From: Bryoerythrophyllum caledonicum
Lineage: Eukaryota; Streptophyta; Bryopsida; Pottiales; Pottiaceae
Length of the DNA stretch: 64,000 nt
Direction: 5' to 3'
Assembly (NCBI GenBank): GCA_963971425.1
Contig: OZ020526.1
Span: forward strand, 3,190,180-3,254,179
Shown: positions 13,441 to 25,885 of the stretch, in pieces
How the letters are laid out: the number at the start of each line of letters is the position of its first letter
Position numbering within the stretch: position 1 is the first letter of the stretch
Notes under the pieces: model-generated
Seen by the model: only the letters and a program-made list of their open reading frames with translations
The model's database searches: none
Told to the model about the DNA's origin: nothing
Program-made: the position numbers and the translations under genes

Positions 13441-13465
13441 TTATACGCGTTGTCCATTGCCAAGC

Positions 13466-13600
13466 CGCAAAAGTCCAGGTGGCAAAGTGCTTCGAGCGCC
13501 ATAGTTTCGGTCCGGGTTCGAAACCCATTAGACCTGTTTGAGTGCGCTATGGCCACGTGGCTTGGCACTGCTAGTGAAACTAGGCAGGAAATAATTGCCA
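13466..13600 (+). repeat. Possible tRNA-derived SINE head
   Basis: A pol III A-box-like word (GGTGGCAAAGTGCTT) lies about 30 bases before a near-consensus B box (GGGTTCGAAACCC). The pair does not fold into a clean cloverleaf with a paired acceptor stem, so I read it as a tRNA-related SINE or tRNA relic, not a tRNA gene. No poly-A or T tail or target-site duplication could be fixed. Confidence 0.3.
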
Positions 13601-15690
13601 GCTAGCGCCACCTATCCCCCTGAGCATGCAAGAAGATGTAGAGACTTCAAGATGCGTAGTTATAACCACAACCTCCCCCTCCCTTTTCCATCCATAAGTT
13701 TCTTTATCACAAACCAAGTCTTTATAATATTTCCATAATATTTTTACATGTAGCCTTGAATAACTACACGACACCGGGTTCTTTTTGTGTAGTGTTGCTT
13801 AGCTCATTCTGAGAGTCTAAAACTCTCACTTAAGTGGCCCTGCTAAAAAAAATGAGTTAAATTATTATTTCAAGCTTAAGATTAGTGGTTGATTGATTAA
13901 GTTGGCAAGAAGTTAGCTAGATTAGGGATTGGTAAAATTAAGGAAAGTCTTAGTTAGTTAAATAGGTTAAAGAGTGTGCTAGGACCCGGTCTTAACTAAC
14001 CGGGATGGTTGCCTTTTCAGGACCGGGAAACCGGAATATAGTTCTCTAAGAGAGACTTCCCGGGGCAGGGACAAAACTCACCTTTAGTCTATTAGATGTT
14101 AAGTCAACTAGTACTAACCCTTTTTATTAGATTCTTTTATTTTTCCATTCCTTATTTCAAGTTTCTCTTTTTTTTGTTCCCTTTTTAATTTTAATCCTCC
14201 TTATTTTACTTTTTGTTTTTCGGGTTAGCTTTAAACCAAAGCTTTTTTAGTTTAGTATCTCAATTTATAGTTTTGTCTCTGTTTATATTTTTTGTTTATC
14301 TTTATAAACCTCTCTCTACCTCCTTTAGCTTTATGCTTTTCTTTTCTAGTTTTTCTTTTCTGTACACTCTCCTTTGCTTTTTCTTTTTCTGTTCAAGTGT
14401 TCATGTGCATGGAAGAACATGCATGGAGGAATAATAGTTAAAGGAGCGACGGCCCATGAGGCAGAGGAAAATTTGGGGATCCTTTTAAGTTAATGCAACC
14501 TGGAGAAGATGTTTTTTGGGCAACGCAGCAATTAGTGGTAGGAATCAAGGGAATGTTGTCAAGACAGTGAGCATTGGGCTTGGGTTTTTGCAGAGTGAAG
14601 AGAAAAAGTACAACGTTGACTGTAAGGTGCCGTGAGTTCAAGCAGGTTGATTTGAGTTGAAAGCGCAGTTGAGAGAAATTGTGCCGTGAGCGATTGAGAG
14701 TCCCAGCACAGTGCGAGAGTTGAAGTACCAAGCACTGCCAAGCTAGTGCAGCAGTATCAAGTGAAAGCAGAAACCCGGAGAAAGAATACCGCGGAGTGTG
14801 AGCCGCAAAAACGTCTCACGGTGACAAATGGGCCACGCATCGTATCCATTAACTTTAAACAAGTAGTGGAATGAGGTTAACCCATGGGTTAGCTCATGGT
14901 TTTTTTATTCAAATGGCTAAGTAGCCTTTCCATTCACTAATTCCGCAAATAGGAGCCTTTTATTGGCAACCACAGATTTTATGAAGTTAGCCAAAAAAAT
15001 GAATAGAAAGGGAAAAATAAAGGAAAAAATAGAAAAGGAAAAAAAGAAAGGAAAACAATGGAAAAAACAAAAGGTAGAAATGGAAGTGGTGGAGACGAAT
15101 TTACCTCCTACCGCATCGGGGACCGCAATTGGCCACAGTGAGGAAATCACGGGGAAAAAATTAGGAAAAAAGAAGAAGAATGACGGTGGGGAGAAGGAAA
15201 AAATGTGGGGGCTTAAAAAGCCCTTAAAAAAGGAGTGGAAAGGGTCCAAAAGGCTTGGCAAACTCCTCACCAATCACTAAGTAAAAATAGGAATTCCTCC
15301 AAGCAAAGGGAATTCGAGCTAAGTAGAGTAGTGGTTTTTTGTAACTTGAAATTAGCCTTAATGGCTTAGTTATTAGAGGTCATGCACGCACCATGTGGCA
15401 TGGAGTTAAAGTTGGATTTAGATATTCCTTGGTTAGTGGGACACCCACTTTTGTTAATGCAAGGGTGCCACGGAATTAGTAGTCATAGGGTTAATAGGCT
15501 TTGTAAGAACGGAGTCATTAATGGAAGAAGGGCAAAAGGCGGCGGGGAATACCCATGGGAACGAAGCAAGGCTGGGGGGTTACCTCCGGGAGAGAGAGAT
15601 TATTGAGAGAAAAGGAATGTGCGAGAAGAGAGAACTGAGAGAGGGAGAGCCGGAAGCCCCGGCCACTGGAAGAGTGAATTAGGTACGATA
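13601..15690. other. Repeat-like intergenic DNA, possible LTR region
   Basis: No gene is recognised. The stretch includes T-rich (14.1-14.4 kb) and lysine-coding purine-rich (about 14.96-15.28 kb) low-complexity segments. It may belong to the long terminal repeat or leader of the gypsy-type element whose gag begins at 18.3 kb, but no matching second LTR was found. Confidence 0.3.
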
Positions 15691-15696
15691 GGGCCA

Positions 15697-15985
15697 CGAA
15701 GAGCAAGAGGGCGAGGTCGCGAGCTGGAGCACGAAGAGGACGAGCAAGATCACGAGAACACGAAGAGCAAGAGGGCAAGGTTGCGAGCTGGAGCACGAAG
15801 AGGAAGAGCAAGATCACGAGAACACGAAGACGACAGGACCACGAAGAGCAAGAGGGCGAGGTTGCGAGCTGGAGAACGAAGAGGACGAGCAAGATCACCA
15901 GAACACGAAGACGACAGGACCACAAAGAGCAAGAGGGCGAGGTCGCGAGCTGGAGCACGAAGAGCAAGAGGGCGAGATCTGGAGC
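15697..15985. repeat. Purine-rich minisatellite, about 4 units
   Basis: Four imperfect tandem units of roughly 65-80 bases repeat the words AAGAGCAAGAGGGCGAGG, TCGCGAGCTGGAGCACGAAG and AGGACGAGCAAGATCAC. Some units carry an extra GACGACAGGACCACG block. It is open on both strands because of its composition; I do not call a protein. Confidence 0.75.
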
Positions 15986-16209
15986 TGAAGCCGAAGCACG
16001 CGAACTGAAGGAAGGAGGGTGAATCGAATCAATTCAGGGAGCCTCTCCTCTCACCCGGCTAGTAGTTAATTCCTTGCGCATCAGGGAACCCTAATTTTCT
16101 AGTCACCACACGTCACGCGGAAGCGCTGTCAAAATTTCACTAGAATTAGGGTTGCTATCAACTCAACCCAACCAATTGATCAATCTACAAGAATAAGAGG
16201 ACGCAAGTG

Positions 16210-16365
16210 GATGCTCATGCGTAGCTTAGTGGTAAGGTAGGGTGGATCGTGTGAAGTGTATGTGGTGTGCAAGTGAAGGTGTGGTCACAATTTTGAGTAA
16301 ACATAGACGTTAAGTGTGCAGTGTTGGTTGCTGGCTGTGAGGTCCAGGGTCGAGTCCAATGATCA
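16210..16365 (+). repeat. Possible tRNA-like A/B box pair
   Basis: GTAGCTTAGTGGTAAGG resembles a pol III A box, and a B-box-like GGGTCGAGTCC lies about 120 bases downstream. The spacing is too long for a tRNA gene, so this is at most a SINE relic. Confidence 0.2.
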
Positions 16366-18332
16366 ATTGAAGGCAGCCATCATGTTAAGCACAAAAAACT
16401 CACAAGAAACCAAAAAACAACCATACGAAACGGAGTTATAGTCAAGGAGATAATTGGGATTATAAGTCTGTAGAAAATAGGGGAGCCTGTTTGCTGCCGA
16501 CTGGTTCCAGGGTCACACCTAAGCCTGGAGCTGATCAATAAGGGTCTAATCAAGTTCGTGATGCTGAATTGAACCCATACGAATTGAAAATGTTGGATTT
16601 GGAGCCCTAGAGCAAAAGTTACACTTGTTTAAAGGTGGGTTCAATTAAAAGGCTGGGTTAGGTCACCACCTTATTAATCAACCACAAGGCGCCTAAGTAA
16701 GCTTGAGATGTGTCACCATGCTTGTATAAGTTGTGTATGAATGGGCTGAGGATTGGTCATACGAGGAACTAGGCCCCGTATTAGGATCTTGTGTTCAAGA
16801 TAAGCCACCCTTTAGAGGTGGTTTATTTGGCTCACATTTTGGTGCGTCCGCCGGGAGGAGGCGTGTTCATGGTTTGATTGTGTTAATCACTCTACCGTTG
16901 GATGTAGGTACAAACGCTAATAGCTTTATGGGTACGGAGTAGCATTGGGTAGCTCGAGGTAAGTGCCCAACTTGCTCATGTATGGTTGAGTAATCGTTAA
17001 TTATGAATGTTTTGTGAAGGTCTTGAAATATTGTGTATGTATGAACGCCAAGTTGTGTTTAATGGTGGGGGTCTAGAAGGGAGTGTGGATTTCCCGACCC
17101 TCCAACCACAAAACACCTTGTGTTGGGGGATCCCCTTCTAGGCTTGTTGCTTGAGTTGAGCAAGGGGCCTAGGGGTGAAAGGTTGAGGCCCTCCCACGGA
17201 AATCCACAAGGATTTCCAGTGAGCCCCTAGGTCGAAGGGGAAGGGTGCGTGAGCCCGGGTATGGGACAAGGGCGCCCCTTCCTTCCCCCCGCGCTTGACT
17301 AACCACCAAGGTAAGAATAACTTGGTGGTGAGTGATAGTCTCGAGTCGTGTGATGCAAGTTAACGGTGTGCATGACCAATTGAGCCACTGTGGAGGAGAG
17401 TGGAGTCGTGGACGCATCCAAGACGAAGGGGTGCTGATTGGAAGGAGCGCTACGTGCGGTATGTGCACTACACCCTCTTTTAGGACCGCGAGTAGTAAAT
17501 AGGACCAACTTGGATGTGGTGACGACACTAGGGCTAGGAAACCCTGATTTCCCACTTGAGCCGTGTGGAACACTTGCCTTAGAACCGCTAGGGTGGGCCA
17601 ACCACGAAATTACATACAACGAACCTTGTGCTAACAAGTGGGTTGGCTGGAGTTGCTTAAAGGTAAGTTCTCCCCCTCTAAAACATTGTATGTGACTTAT
17701 TAGTTGGCCTTAGGATCGTTAGAGTGCGCTTAGGTCCACGGTCGCCTTCAACTAATGGTGACAGGGTGGCTGGAGATGCATCAAAGTATGTCTTATTCAC
17801 GTTGATAATATTGTGCCGCACACATTGTTGTATGCCGTCTCGTGATTGTGTCGTTTTCCTCCTAGTGGATAATGCCTTGCTCAAGGTGGTATAAGGTGGA
17901 AGGGGGATACCAAAGATACCGAGGAACCCCACCTTTTATCAAATTGAGGACTAGGTCAGCCCCACAGTAAGGATCTGTACTGTGTGGCGCCAATTGGGGA
18001 GCAACTTTCCAACGGGGTGATACTCGTGGAGACATTCCTCAATTTGGTTAGCCTTTTGTCGTTTGCCCTTGAAGGGTAGTCCCTAATAGGATTCTTCGGC
18101 GGCTTCATCGAGCTCAAACTCCACAACTAAAAATTATGGTCTTAGTCTTGAGTCAGTCCACCCTCGTGATAGTATTGGGAGTAGGAGTGTTGAACACACC
18201 CACTCATCGTTCGAGATAGGCCGTGCTTCGTGTAGTTCCACCCACGACCTTCAAACCTTGGATGGAAGACCTTTTGGGGGACATGACTACAATCAACGAA
18301 CGACAAGACCTTACCTTTGGGCCTTAGAGTAG
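16366..18332 (+). other. Leader or repeat DNA ahead of a gypsy-type gag, with primer-binding-site-like word
   Basis: At 16840-16857 there is a TGGTGCGTCCGCCGGGA word two bases after a CA dinucleotide. It resembles the tRNA primer-binding site that follows the 5' LTR in plant Ty3/gypsy elements. The following 1.5 kb lacks recognisable coding sequence and leads into the gag-like frame at 18333. The opposite LTR is not in view. Confidence 0.3.
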
Positions 18333-18671
18333 ATGCCCCGTGCCACAAGGTCCCAAAGACCTTTCCTCACACCACCGTGGGAACCGGCGAGTGAACGAAG
18401 GAGTAGGTCTAGGGAACTCACTGACGACACGGCGGAAGGATTCTTAGAGGTTCAGCTAGAGGCTATCCCAGATCCTCCCCTTCCTTTTCCCCCATCTTTT
18501 TCTATCCCTTCATTTGACCCGGTGAACACCACCTACACCACTAATCCACGAGGCAACACCTCAGCCCCTACCATGGCCTCTGGAGGACCACCCCCGGTTT
18601 AGCCTCCCATTAATCCCTTGGTTCAGCCAAGGGGTTTATCAATCGTAGTACCCGAGGGCTTGCAAGCGGCG
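18333..18671 (+). pseudogene. Ty3/gypsy gag N-terminal fragment, truncated
   Basis: An arginine-rich start is followed by a proline-rich linker and then INPLVQPRGLSIVVPEGLQA, which is the lead-in to the retrotransposon gag capsid domain in many plant Ty3/gypsy elements. One in-frame stop (18600) lies inside. The element is cut off at 18671, where the duplicated AP2-like-gene segment begins, so gag, protease and pol are missing. Confidence 0.5.
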
Positions 18672-18674
18672 TAG

Positions 18675-18715
18675 GTATCACACGTGTATCACCTACGTAT
18701 CACGGCAATATCACC
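18675..18715 (+). repeat. 11-bp iteron-like array
   Basis: Four consecutive units start every 11 bases: GTATCACACGT, GTATCACCTAC, GTATCACGGCA, then ATATCACC. The same phase-locked array occurs at 30693 and, degenerate, at 38005. It sits upstream of the AP2-like gene copy. Confidence 0.7.
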
Positions 18716-19371
18716 AAGTTCGAATGCCGATGCTACACAGCATCTTGAGTTAATCTGAATATACATGTAATGGACAAACCCCCACCCTGCAGAACGCCGG
18801 GTGGGCCGATCTCCACCCCCTGCCGCAATGTCTGCTCCCCAGTTCCAGGAGTTCAGACCGATCCAGCTAGGCTCGCATAAGTATTCGAAGGCCGTGCAAG
18901 TTTTTCAGTGACGACCTCGCTCTTGCCTCTCAAGAAATCCGTATCCATCGCCATTTTGAGCTCAGTGCTTCTCCAGAGTGATCTGCCTTGTCGTTTTGTC
19001 AGCTACTTCTGGTCCAGTTCTAGTAAGAGTGGTCGACCGGTGATAGCTGCAATTGTTTGCTAGACTATCTTCATTTGCGTCGTGAAGGGGGTTGTGGTCG
19101 AGATGTTTAGTGTGAAGTACTCGGCTTTCGGAATCATCGACTGAGGTCTGCATTAACAATCTCTTGTAGGTACCCTCTAGGTCAAGGGATCACGTTGCAG
19201 GAGGTGGTGGTCATAGCTCTGTGATTCGATCCTTTGGGTAGAGAATTGGTGAGGTGTGTACAGGGAGTCGTAGATGGTCGGAGTCTGGAAATTACAAGAG
19301 ACCTAACGCACTGTGAAGTGGCGTAGATCGATGTGAGTGTCGGTCGATTTTGCACGACGTGATTCGGAGAG

Positions 19372-21037
19372 ATGGAAGACCAGTTGGAATTAGGCACCGA
19401 TGCTGGCAGCGGTGTAGGTATGAGAAGATCTTGGATAGAAGCTCCTGCAGAATCAAAACGTCCAGAAAGAGCAGAAGTAGACATTCTGAGAGCAGAACTA
19501 CTGAACGATCCTCATACTCTTCTGCTGTTGCCATGCATCAGAGAGCGTATATACATAATGAGCTTCACAGACCTCCGGGTTCGTGGTCATACACAAATGT
19601 TTCTTCGTTTGCAAGAACTTCACGGTACTAGTGGAGAGAATATAGTGTAGAGATGTGTTAAAGATACGACTTACAGCTATCTGGTAGGATTGGACATACT
19701 GCTACCGAAGCTTAGAAAGACATGCGATTATGATTCAATTTTGCGCAGAGTCATGGGACACCCAGCAGTCATGTCAGTCAGTCATTGGACTAGATTATCA
19801 TTTTGGCTTACTGCTTGATCGGATTTGTTGGAATGACTATTATGGCATTTTTATTTGGCCCAGTACACAATCAGATTATGATAGTGAAGAATCCACATCC
19901 TATGCCATGGTTGTTGCGGCAGTACCGGTCCTCCTGTTCTGTGCGTGCCAGTACCTTGTGCTGTTCGTGGACCGGGGTCGTGGTTCCAGAAGCTATTCGT
20001 CCGGATCCTTGGACTTTAGAGAGTCTACGTCTCCATCGTGCTGTTCCGAGGCGCCTACATCTGGATCAAGTTTAGACAGGCAGCCACCTCCCAGACTTCC
20101 CTCAAGCGCAAGTTTTGTGAAGTGCAAAATCATGTGCCTGGAGTGCATCGCAAAGCGGTGACGAACAAGTCGGGCACATTCACACACTACAAGTACGGGC
20201 CAAGGTTCAAACCACGGCGAGAGAAGTTGGATTCGGGCGCCACTTTTCAGTTCCGCCGCCTCTCCCTCGGCGAGTACGACACCCCTGGCGAGGCCAAGAT
20301 CGTGCTCCAGATTGTTGCGTTCTAATACGGTGCCAAGGATGATGCAGGTGATCGTGTGAAGCTTGAGGATGGCTCTTTCTTCGTCATCCCAGCGATGGAT
20401 GAGCACGAGAAGCGCCTCACTGGCTTGAGCAAAGCGAAATGGGTGACAGACACAGCGGAGAAGTTGTTCAGGAAGCTTCAGCCGGAGTCAGCTGTGAAGT
20501 CGAGAAGGCAGAGCAGGAAGTCAAATGCAGCTGTTGGGCTTGACGTTGCGGATCCTGTCGGTTCAGGTCTTGAGCCCGTCCTAGAACCGGAGTTCTGGGG
20601 AGTGCAACACAATGCTCCGGAGATGGGGAATGATCCTCCCGAGCCACACCGTCATGGCAACAGTTCAGCGTGTGACGGTGAGGCATCAATTTCTACTTTT
20701 GATGAGCTCATGTTTGATGAGCATGTTTTGGCTCTGCCGGCATTTCGTCGCAGGCGCAATCAATTCGAGGGTTGGAAATAGTCTCTGAGATACTTGGAGA
20801 TGCTAGTCCACCACAGTCTGATAGTGGTGCAGCGCAGGAGTTTGTTGGGATTCCGAACCCCAATTGTGGGCAAGGGGTGGAATCACTCGGTACAGTCCAT
20901 GATGAATGTACTGTCACCAACGTGAGAGAACCTGTCACGGAAAGGGGTCATCAAGCGCTGGTGAGCCGTCAGAAGGTGTTGCTAGAAAAGTACGCCATCC
21001 GGGTTGCGGATTTGGAGCAGCAACTGCTCGGAGGTGA
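19372..21037 (+). pseudogene. AP2-like/coiled-coil protein, disrupted copy
   Basis: This is the paralogue of the intact gene at 31395-33380. Relative to that copy it has lost about 75 bases near 19650, shifts frame several times, and carries a TAA in the AP2-like helix near 20325 where the intact copy reads Tyr. The coiled-coil end is missing because the retrotransposon starts at about 21038. The last 260 bases stay in frame with the start of the retrotransposon, so an artificial chimeric open frame spans the junction. Confidence 0.85.
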
Positions 21038-21169
21038 GCCAAAAATAGATTTACTAAAAATAGGAATTCTAATAAAAGTAAGAATATATTCGAATCTGGT
21101 TGAAATAGACATCAGTATATTTTTTCTGCATACTGGTACGTATCTGTATAAATATATGTATAATGGCAC

Positions 21170-21420
21170 GTACACAGATATGTATACTGTTGCATGTACT
21201 AATACAAATACTGATACTTACAGTAATACAAATACCAATATGAATACTAGTACATATACTAGTACGAATTATAACACGAATACTAACAAGGATACTGATA
21301 GAAACACGGAGACAAAAATCGAGGCTTATACTAATATGATCATTCGAAGAAATACTTATATAAAAACAAGTAAAAATACATATACACACACAAAGACAAC
21401 AACACACCATCAACGTAACT
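21170..21420 (+). repeat. Degenerate 6/12-bp tandem repeat in LINE leader
   Basis: Words such as AATACAAATACTGATACT repeat with a 6- or 12-base period and encode a Thr-Asn-Thr-rich low-complexity stretch just upstream of the 2A motif. It is probably the element's 5' leader or a disordered N-terminal region. Confidence 0.6.
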
Positions 21421-21566
21421 CATACAGAGATGAATGCCGGTTTCCGAAAAAGGCCGGCGTGAATCATAATACATACAAAAACAAATACATACAATCAAAA
21501 AAACACCAAAGCCACATACAAAAACAAAAAAACTTTAAACAAAACAAAAAATCCATCTACTACAAA

Positions 21567-21611
21567 CTACTAATATTAATCGAAGGAGACATGGAGACTA
21601 ACCCAGGACCT
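21567..21611 (+). other. 2A-type ribosome-skipping motif
   Basis: The frame encodes LLILIEGDMETNPGP, then Met-Ser. It fits the D-x-E-x-N-P-G-P consensus with the hydrophobic lead-in typical of 2A sequences found at the N-terminus of many non-LTR retrotransposon polyproteins. In that family the ribosome skips the last Gly-Pro bond, releasing a short N-terminal peptide from the endonuclease/RT protein. Activity here is inferred, not shown. Confidence 0.85.
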
Positions 21612-22249
21612 ATGTCGAACGTATTAAAAAGACACCTCACTTCACACAAAAAGAATGCCAAAACATATTTCATACCAAATATCATAAAACTACAACTCGA
21701 ATACGAACACATCGCCAAAAAATTTGCCCCCCTTTTCAAAACCACACATATATTACATCAACAACATAATAACGCATACCCACATATCGCCACATATATA
21801 AACCAACACAACGAATATCCTCCTTCCTACATTCTATATGCCCTAGCCATCACTATACATCCCAACATAGACCTCTGCAATCAACTCCTAAACACACAAA
21901 ATCAAACCATAACCCAATGGACCAATACACTCCTTCACACTCTACATAATCTACAAAACCCCCCCGAAAGACACATTAATATCTCACATCCTCACACAAC
22001 ATTTCTTGAATCCAACTTAAACATCATAACCCACAACACATCGATAAACAAAGAACTATATGACTTTATACACAACCAAAATACACCCTTAACAAATGAC
22101 ATGGTAAAACAAAGATTTTCCTATCTCCCTAACACTATCATAAACGAGGCACTAAAATGCCTAAACCCCCTCCCGGAATACATTCATCCACCCCCACCAC
22201 CAAACTACATCCCACCACAAAATCATAACCCACATACGAACAACAACAA

Positions 22250-23020
22250 CACAAGCATAATAACATGGAATGCCTCATCCCTAAACACTGCGCTCCCAAA
22301 CCTACAAAACATAATTATACACACTAACACACCACCGGCACTCATAGTCATACAAGAAACAAAAATATCGACCACAAAATCCACAAAATACATACAAAAG
22401 ATTATTTCCCGACTACAAGCTTATTTTCAATAACACACATGCCCTAACACGATGCATACATCAAAGAAGACCATATACACCGGGCCGAGGGGGCCTCCTC
22501 ACCCTCATACACAAAAATTACGCCTTTCCAGGCAATGTTAAAAAAATCCCCACCCTAATGAACATATCCCCATACCTCCAAATTATGGAAATCTCCAATC
22601 ATCCATTACAATCATGGCTAATCCACCACATGTACATGCCATCCCACCCCGAAGACATCAGACTCACCGAGGACATCAAAACTAACATCACCACCCATAT
22701 CACCAACAATCCCAACCACAACCACATCTTATGTGGTGACTTCAATAGAGACGTTGCCCTCATAGGTAGACAAAACGGAAACCAACACACACCACCACAA
22801 ATAATAGACCTACAATGGAAACAATTTACTGAAAATCTAAACTTCAATTATATTCCCACAAACACTACATACTCTAGACAAGGAGGATACAACTATAACA
22901 ACTGGAGCCTAATTGATGGATTCTACGTACGTGCAACTAATCATACCACATTTACTTCCACATCAAATAATAATATTCATCTCAACTCCGATCACACACC
23001 TCTACAACTCCACATCCCAA
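22250..23020 (+). pseudogene. LINE APE-type endonuclease domain
   Basis: Motifs in order: ITWNASSL (N-terminal Asn strand), VIQETK (catalytic Glu), GRGGLLTLIH, HILCGDFNRD (GDFN), SLIDGFYV, and LNSDHTPLQLHI (SDH catalytic pair). A frame change near 22420 separates the first part from the rest. This domain nicks target DNA to prime reverse transcription. Confidence 0.85.
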
Positions 23021-23059
23021 ACAACACATTTGTAAACCGTACACCAACCAACGCAAACA

Positions 23060-25543
23060 ATGACCACATACGTATCCTCAACCCAAAACAACATAGAATT
23101 ATTCAACACAAAATTCTTTGAGGAAAACTCACTACGCATTGACTCCCTATTAAACGAATTGGAATCTAATAACCATCTTTCCCAAACACAATGGCAAGAA
23201 GCCTGTCACACCCTAGATACACTCATCAACAATATATCCAATACAATTGAACAAATTTGCAAAGCCCAACCCATACCACAAATGACAAATCGAACATCAC
23301 AACAAGGTGGATATTTACCCCGGAAACTATCTAAAACATGGAAACAACATCTAACCATTTACCACACCATACAGAAAACCATAAGAATCGTAAATAACAA
23401 CCCCCAATGGCGAAACCACCCTATTCTCAACGAACTCCAAATCCTTCAACACACACAAATTCTTAATCCACCCCCCATACACCTACCTCACGATACATGG
23501 ATAAATGACATAGCATTAATTGCAAAAAATGCCAACATACAAGCCCGAAAAATCACCACCAAACATACCCAAGAAAACATTCGAAAAGCCATCTCCAAAT
23601 ATAGACAACTATATGAAACTAGCCCCAAGAAAATAAACAGAAGAATATTCAAAAATATGGAGTCCCCACCATTAGACTGCATCATCGACCAATATAACAA
23701 CATACTAACTAGCCCAGAAGACATTGCAAACGAAATATTTAACCAACAAACAAAAAACAACACACCTACGGTAAACACATGCAACTATCAACTGGACCAT
23801 CGCACTACATGCACATGCGCAGTACGACAATATCCATGGCATGACCTAGATGGATTCACATTAGAAACAAGAGGAGACCCGTAAACCCCACTACCCACAT
23901 ACTTTAAACAAGCTACATATGACACATGCCTACGTAACCTAGGAAATAACAAAGCCCCCGGACCGGACTGCATACCGAACTCTATCCTAAAAAATATGCC
24001 CCCAAGGTTCCACAAACTACTAAACCTCTTCTTCTCCCACTGTTACAAACAAAGACAAATCCCCGCTTCATAGAAAACAAGTGCAACGATCCTACTATAC
24101 AAAAAAGGAGATCCATCCATGCTACCGAACCATAGACCCATCGCACTAGCCAATACCATCTATAAACTATTTACGAGCACATTTACATCAATACTATCAT
24201 CATATGGCGAAAAACATAAAATATTGCATGATAGTCAAGAAGGATTCCGCGCAGAAAGAAGCACCGCTAGACAAATCCAAACAATAATAGCCACATTAGA
24301 AGATGCACGATTTACAAACCAAGACATATTTATATTGTATGTCGACTTTAAAAATGCCTTCGGCTCTATTGACCACGCTAGACTTTTAGCCATAATGACG
24401 GACCTTGGATACCCCAAAGACGCCACCGCACTAGTGGGAAATATATACTCCGAATCCTCAACTTCCTATATAGGAGAACACTTTGGTAAAACTAAACCCA
24501 TAGCCATCCAAAGGGGAACAATACAAGGAGATACCTTAAGCCCATATTTATTTATTATATTCCTAGAACCACTACTTAGATGGCTAGATAGAGGCAACAA
24601 TGGATACACATTCGGGACATCACAGACCACCATCAACTCCACGGCATACACGGATGACCTTGTGGCCATAACCAACAAAATCAACGCCATAAAAATACAA
24701 GTTAACAAAATAGACAGGTACTGCAAATGGACAAGTATGGATGTAGGGGTCCCAAAATGTGCCATCACTAGATGCCCAAATAAATCAAAAACAAACCCCA
24801 CCGCATTCAAAGCCCTAATACAAACCTCTAACATTAATTACCGAAACCAATAAATACCCGTTCTACACCAAAACGAACCATACACATATCTAGGAATAAG
24901 TCTTGTCCCCTCCCTAAAATGGAAAACCCAAATTCATGCCACCACCACAAAATTAATCAAACAATGCAAAGAACTAGTAGCTTGTCCGGCCACTATGAAA
25001 CAAAAAATAAAAATGATCGACACAGTTTTAAGACCGGGCGTGGCATACAGCTTCTACGCGGTACCATACTCAATGCCCGCCATAAAAAAACTGGACCAAA
25101 AAATAACTACCACAAAAAAAACCGTATGCGGCATGCCAAAATGTATGTCTAACATAATTACCCAACTCCCACACAACCTTTTTGGACTAGAAGCCTTCTC
25201 ACTAAAAAACGCATACCTTAGATGCATAGGAGAACAACTCCAGAATGCTCTAAATGATAGTGGCAGACTTGGGAAAATATACAAAGGCCTAACACATTAC
25301 ATCCTCGCACAATATGGGGGGGCAGAAAACATATCTAGAATAAAAAAGACAAATTGTACAAGATCACCAATAACACGTACCTTCTTCTTACTAAAACACG
25401 TAGCAAAAGTCCACCTAAAAAGCACTCTCCCCAACTTTCTTACAGAACCAACAACACTAGAAAAAGCCTGGACTCTTGAAACACAAAACCATAATACACT
25501 CAACACACAATTATCCCAAAAGTTATTACAAAAACTCCTATAA
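23060..25543 (+). pseudogene. LINE reverse transcriptase
   Basis: RT blocks are clear: NNKAPGPDCIPN, LLYKKGD and NHRPIALAN, EGFRAERST, ILYVDFKNAFGSIDH (first catalytic Asp), GTIQGDTLSPYLF, and AYTDDLVAI (YxDD-type box at about 24647-24661), then the thumb region with TYLGI. In-frame stops at about 23882, 24071 and 24851 inactivate this copy. The Trp-to-stop change near 24071 (TAG where the family has Trp) fits simple G-to-A decay. Confidence 0.9.
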
Positions 25544-25885
25544 AAAAATATCTACGAACTAAAACAAATCTCCCTACCCAACGGAACACACATCATGAAC
25601 AATGAAGAATTTAAAACCTACCACTTCACCCCATCAAAACTTATTAAAAGTGCCCTAAAAATTGCACGACAACTCTTTTGTCACCCAATATATCCCCCCC
25701 CACCCTATACACATACCAATACACATACATACTCTCATACAATTAGAGACCCATTCATCACTATAAACAATGACATCACTTCAAGAAATATCACCACACA
25801 ATCGATCCACCCTCCCCACTCCCACCCACACCACCCCCACCCCCCAAACCACATCCTTAAAAACCCCACCACCTATCCCATTAAC

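Larger units (their letters stand above)
18672..21037 (+). repeat. Segmental duplication, copy 1 (broken)
   Basis: This segment matches 30690-33112 at high identity, from the TAGGTATCAC start through the upstream region and most of the AP2-like gene. It is disrupted by a deletion near 19650, several frame changes and a stop, and it is cut off by the non-LTR retrotransposon. Confidence 0.9.

Noticed and set aside
13466..13600. A genuine tRNA gene
   Set aside because: A and B boxes are recognisable but the acceptor and anticodon stems do not pair.
14963..15280. Lysine-rich 105-residue frame
   Set aside because: Low-complexity purine-rich DNA with no conserved motif; the opposite strand is equally open.
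15518..15967. Minus-strand 149-residue protein with Leu/Ser repeats
   Set aside because: It is the reverse reading of the purine-rich minisatellite.
21425..21455. Possible HDV-like or hammerhead ribozyme around GCCGG...GGCCGGC in the LINE leader
   Set aside because: Only a simple hairpin can be drawn; the nested pseudoknot strands or the CUGAUGA/GAAA core are not present.
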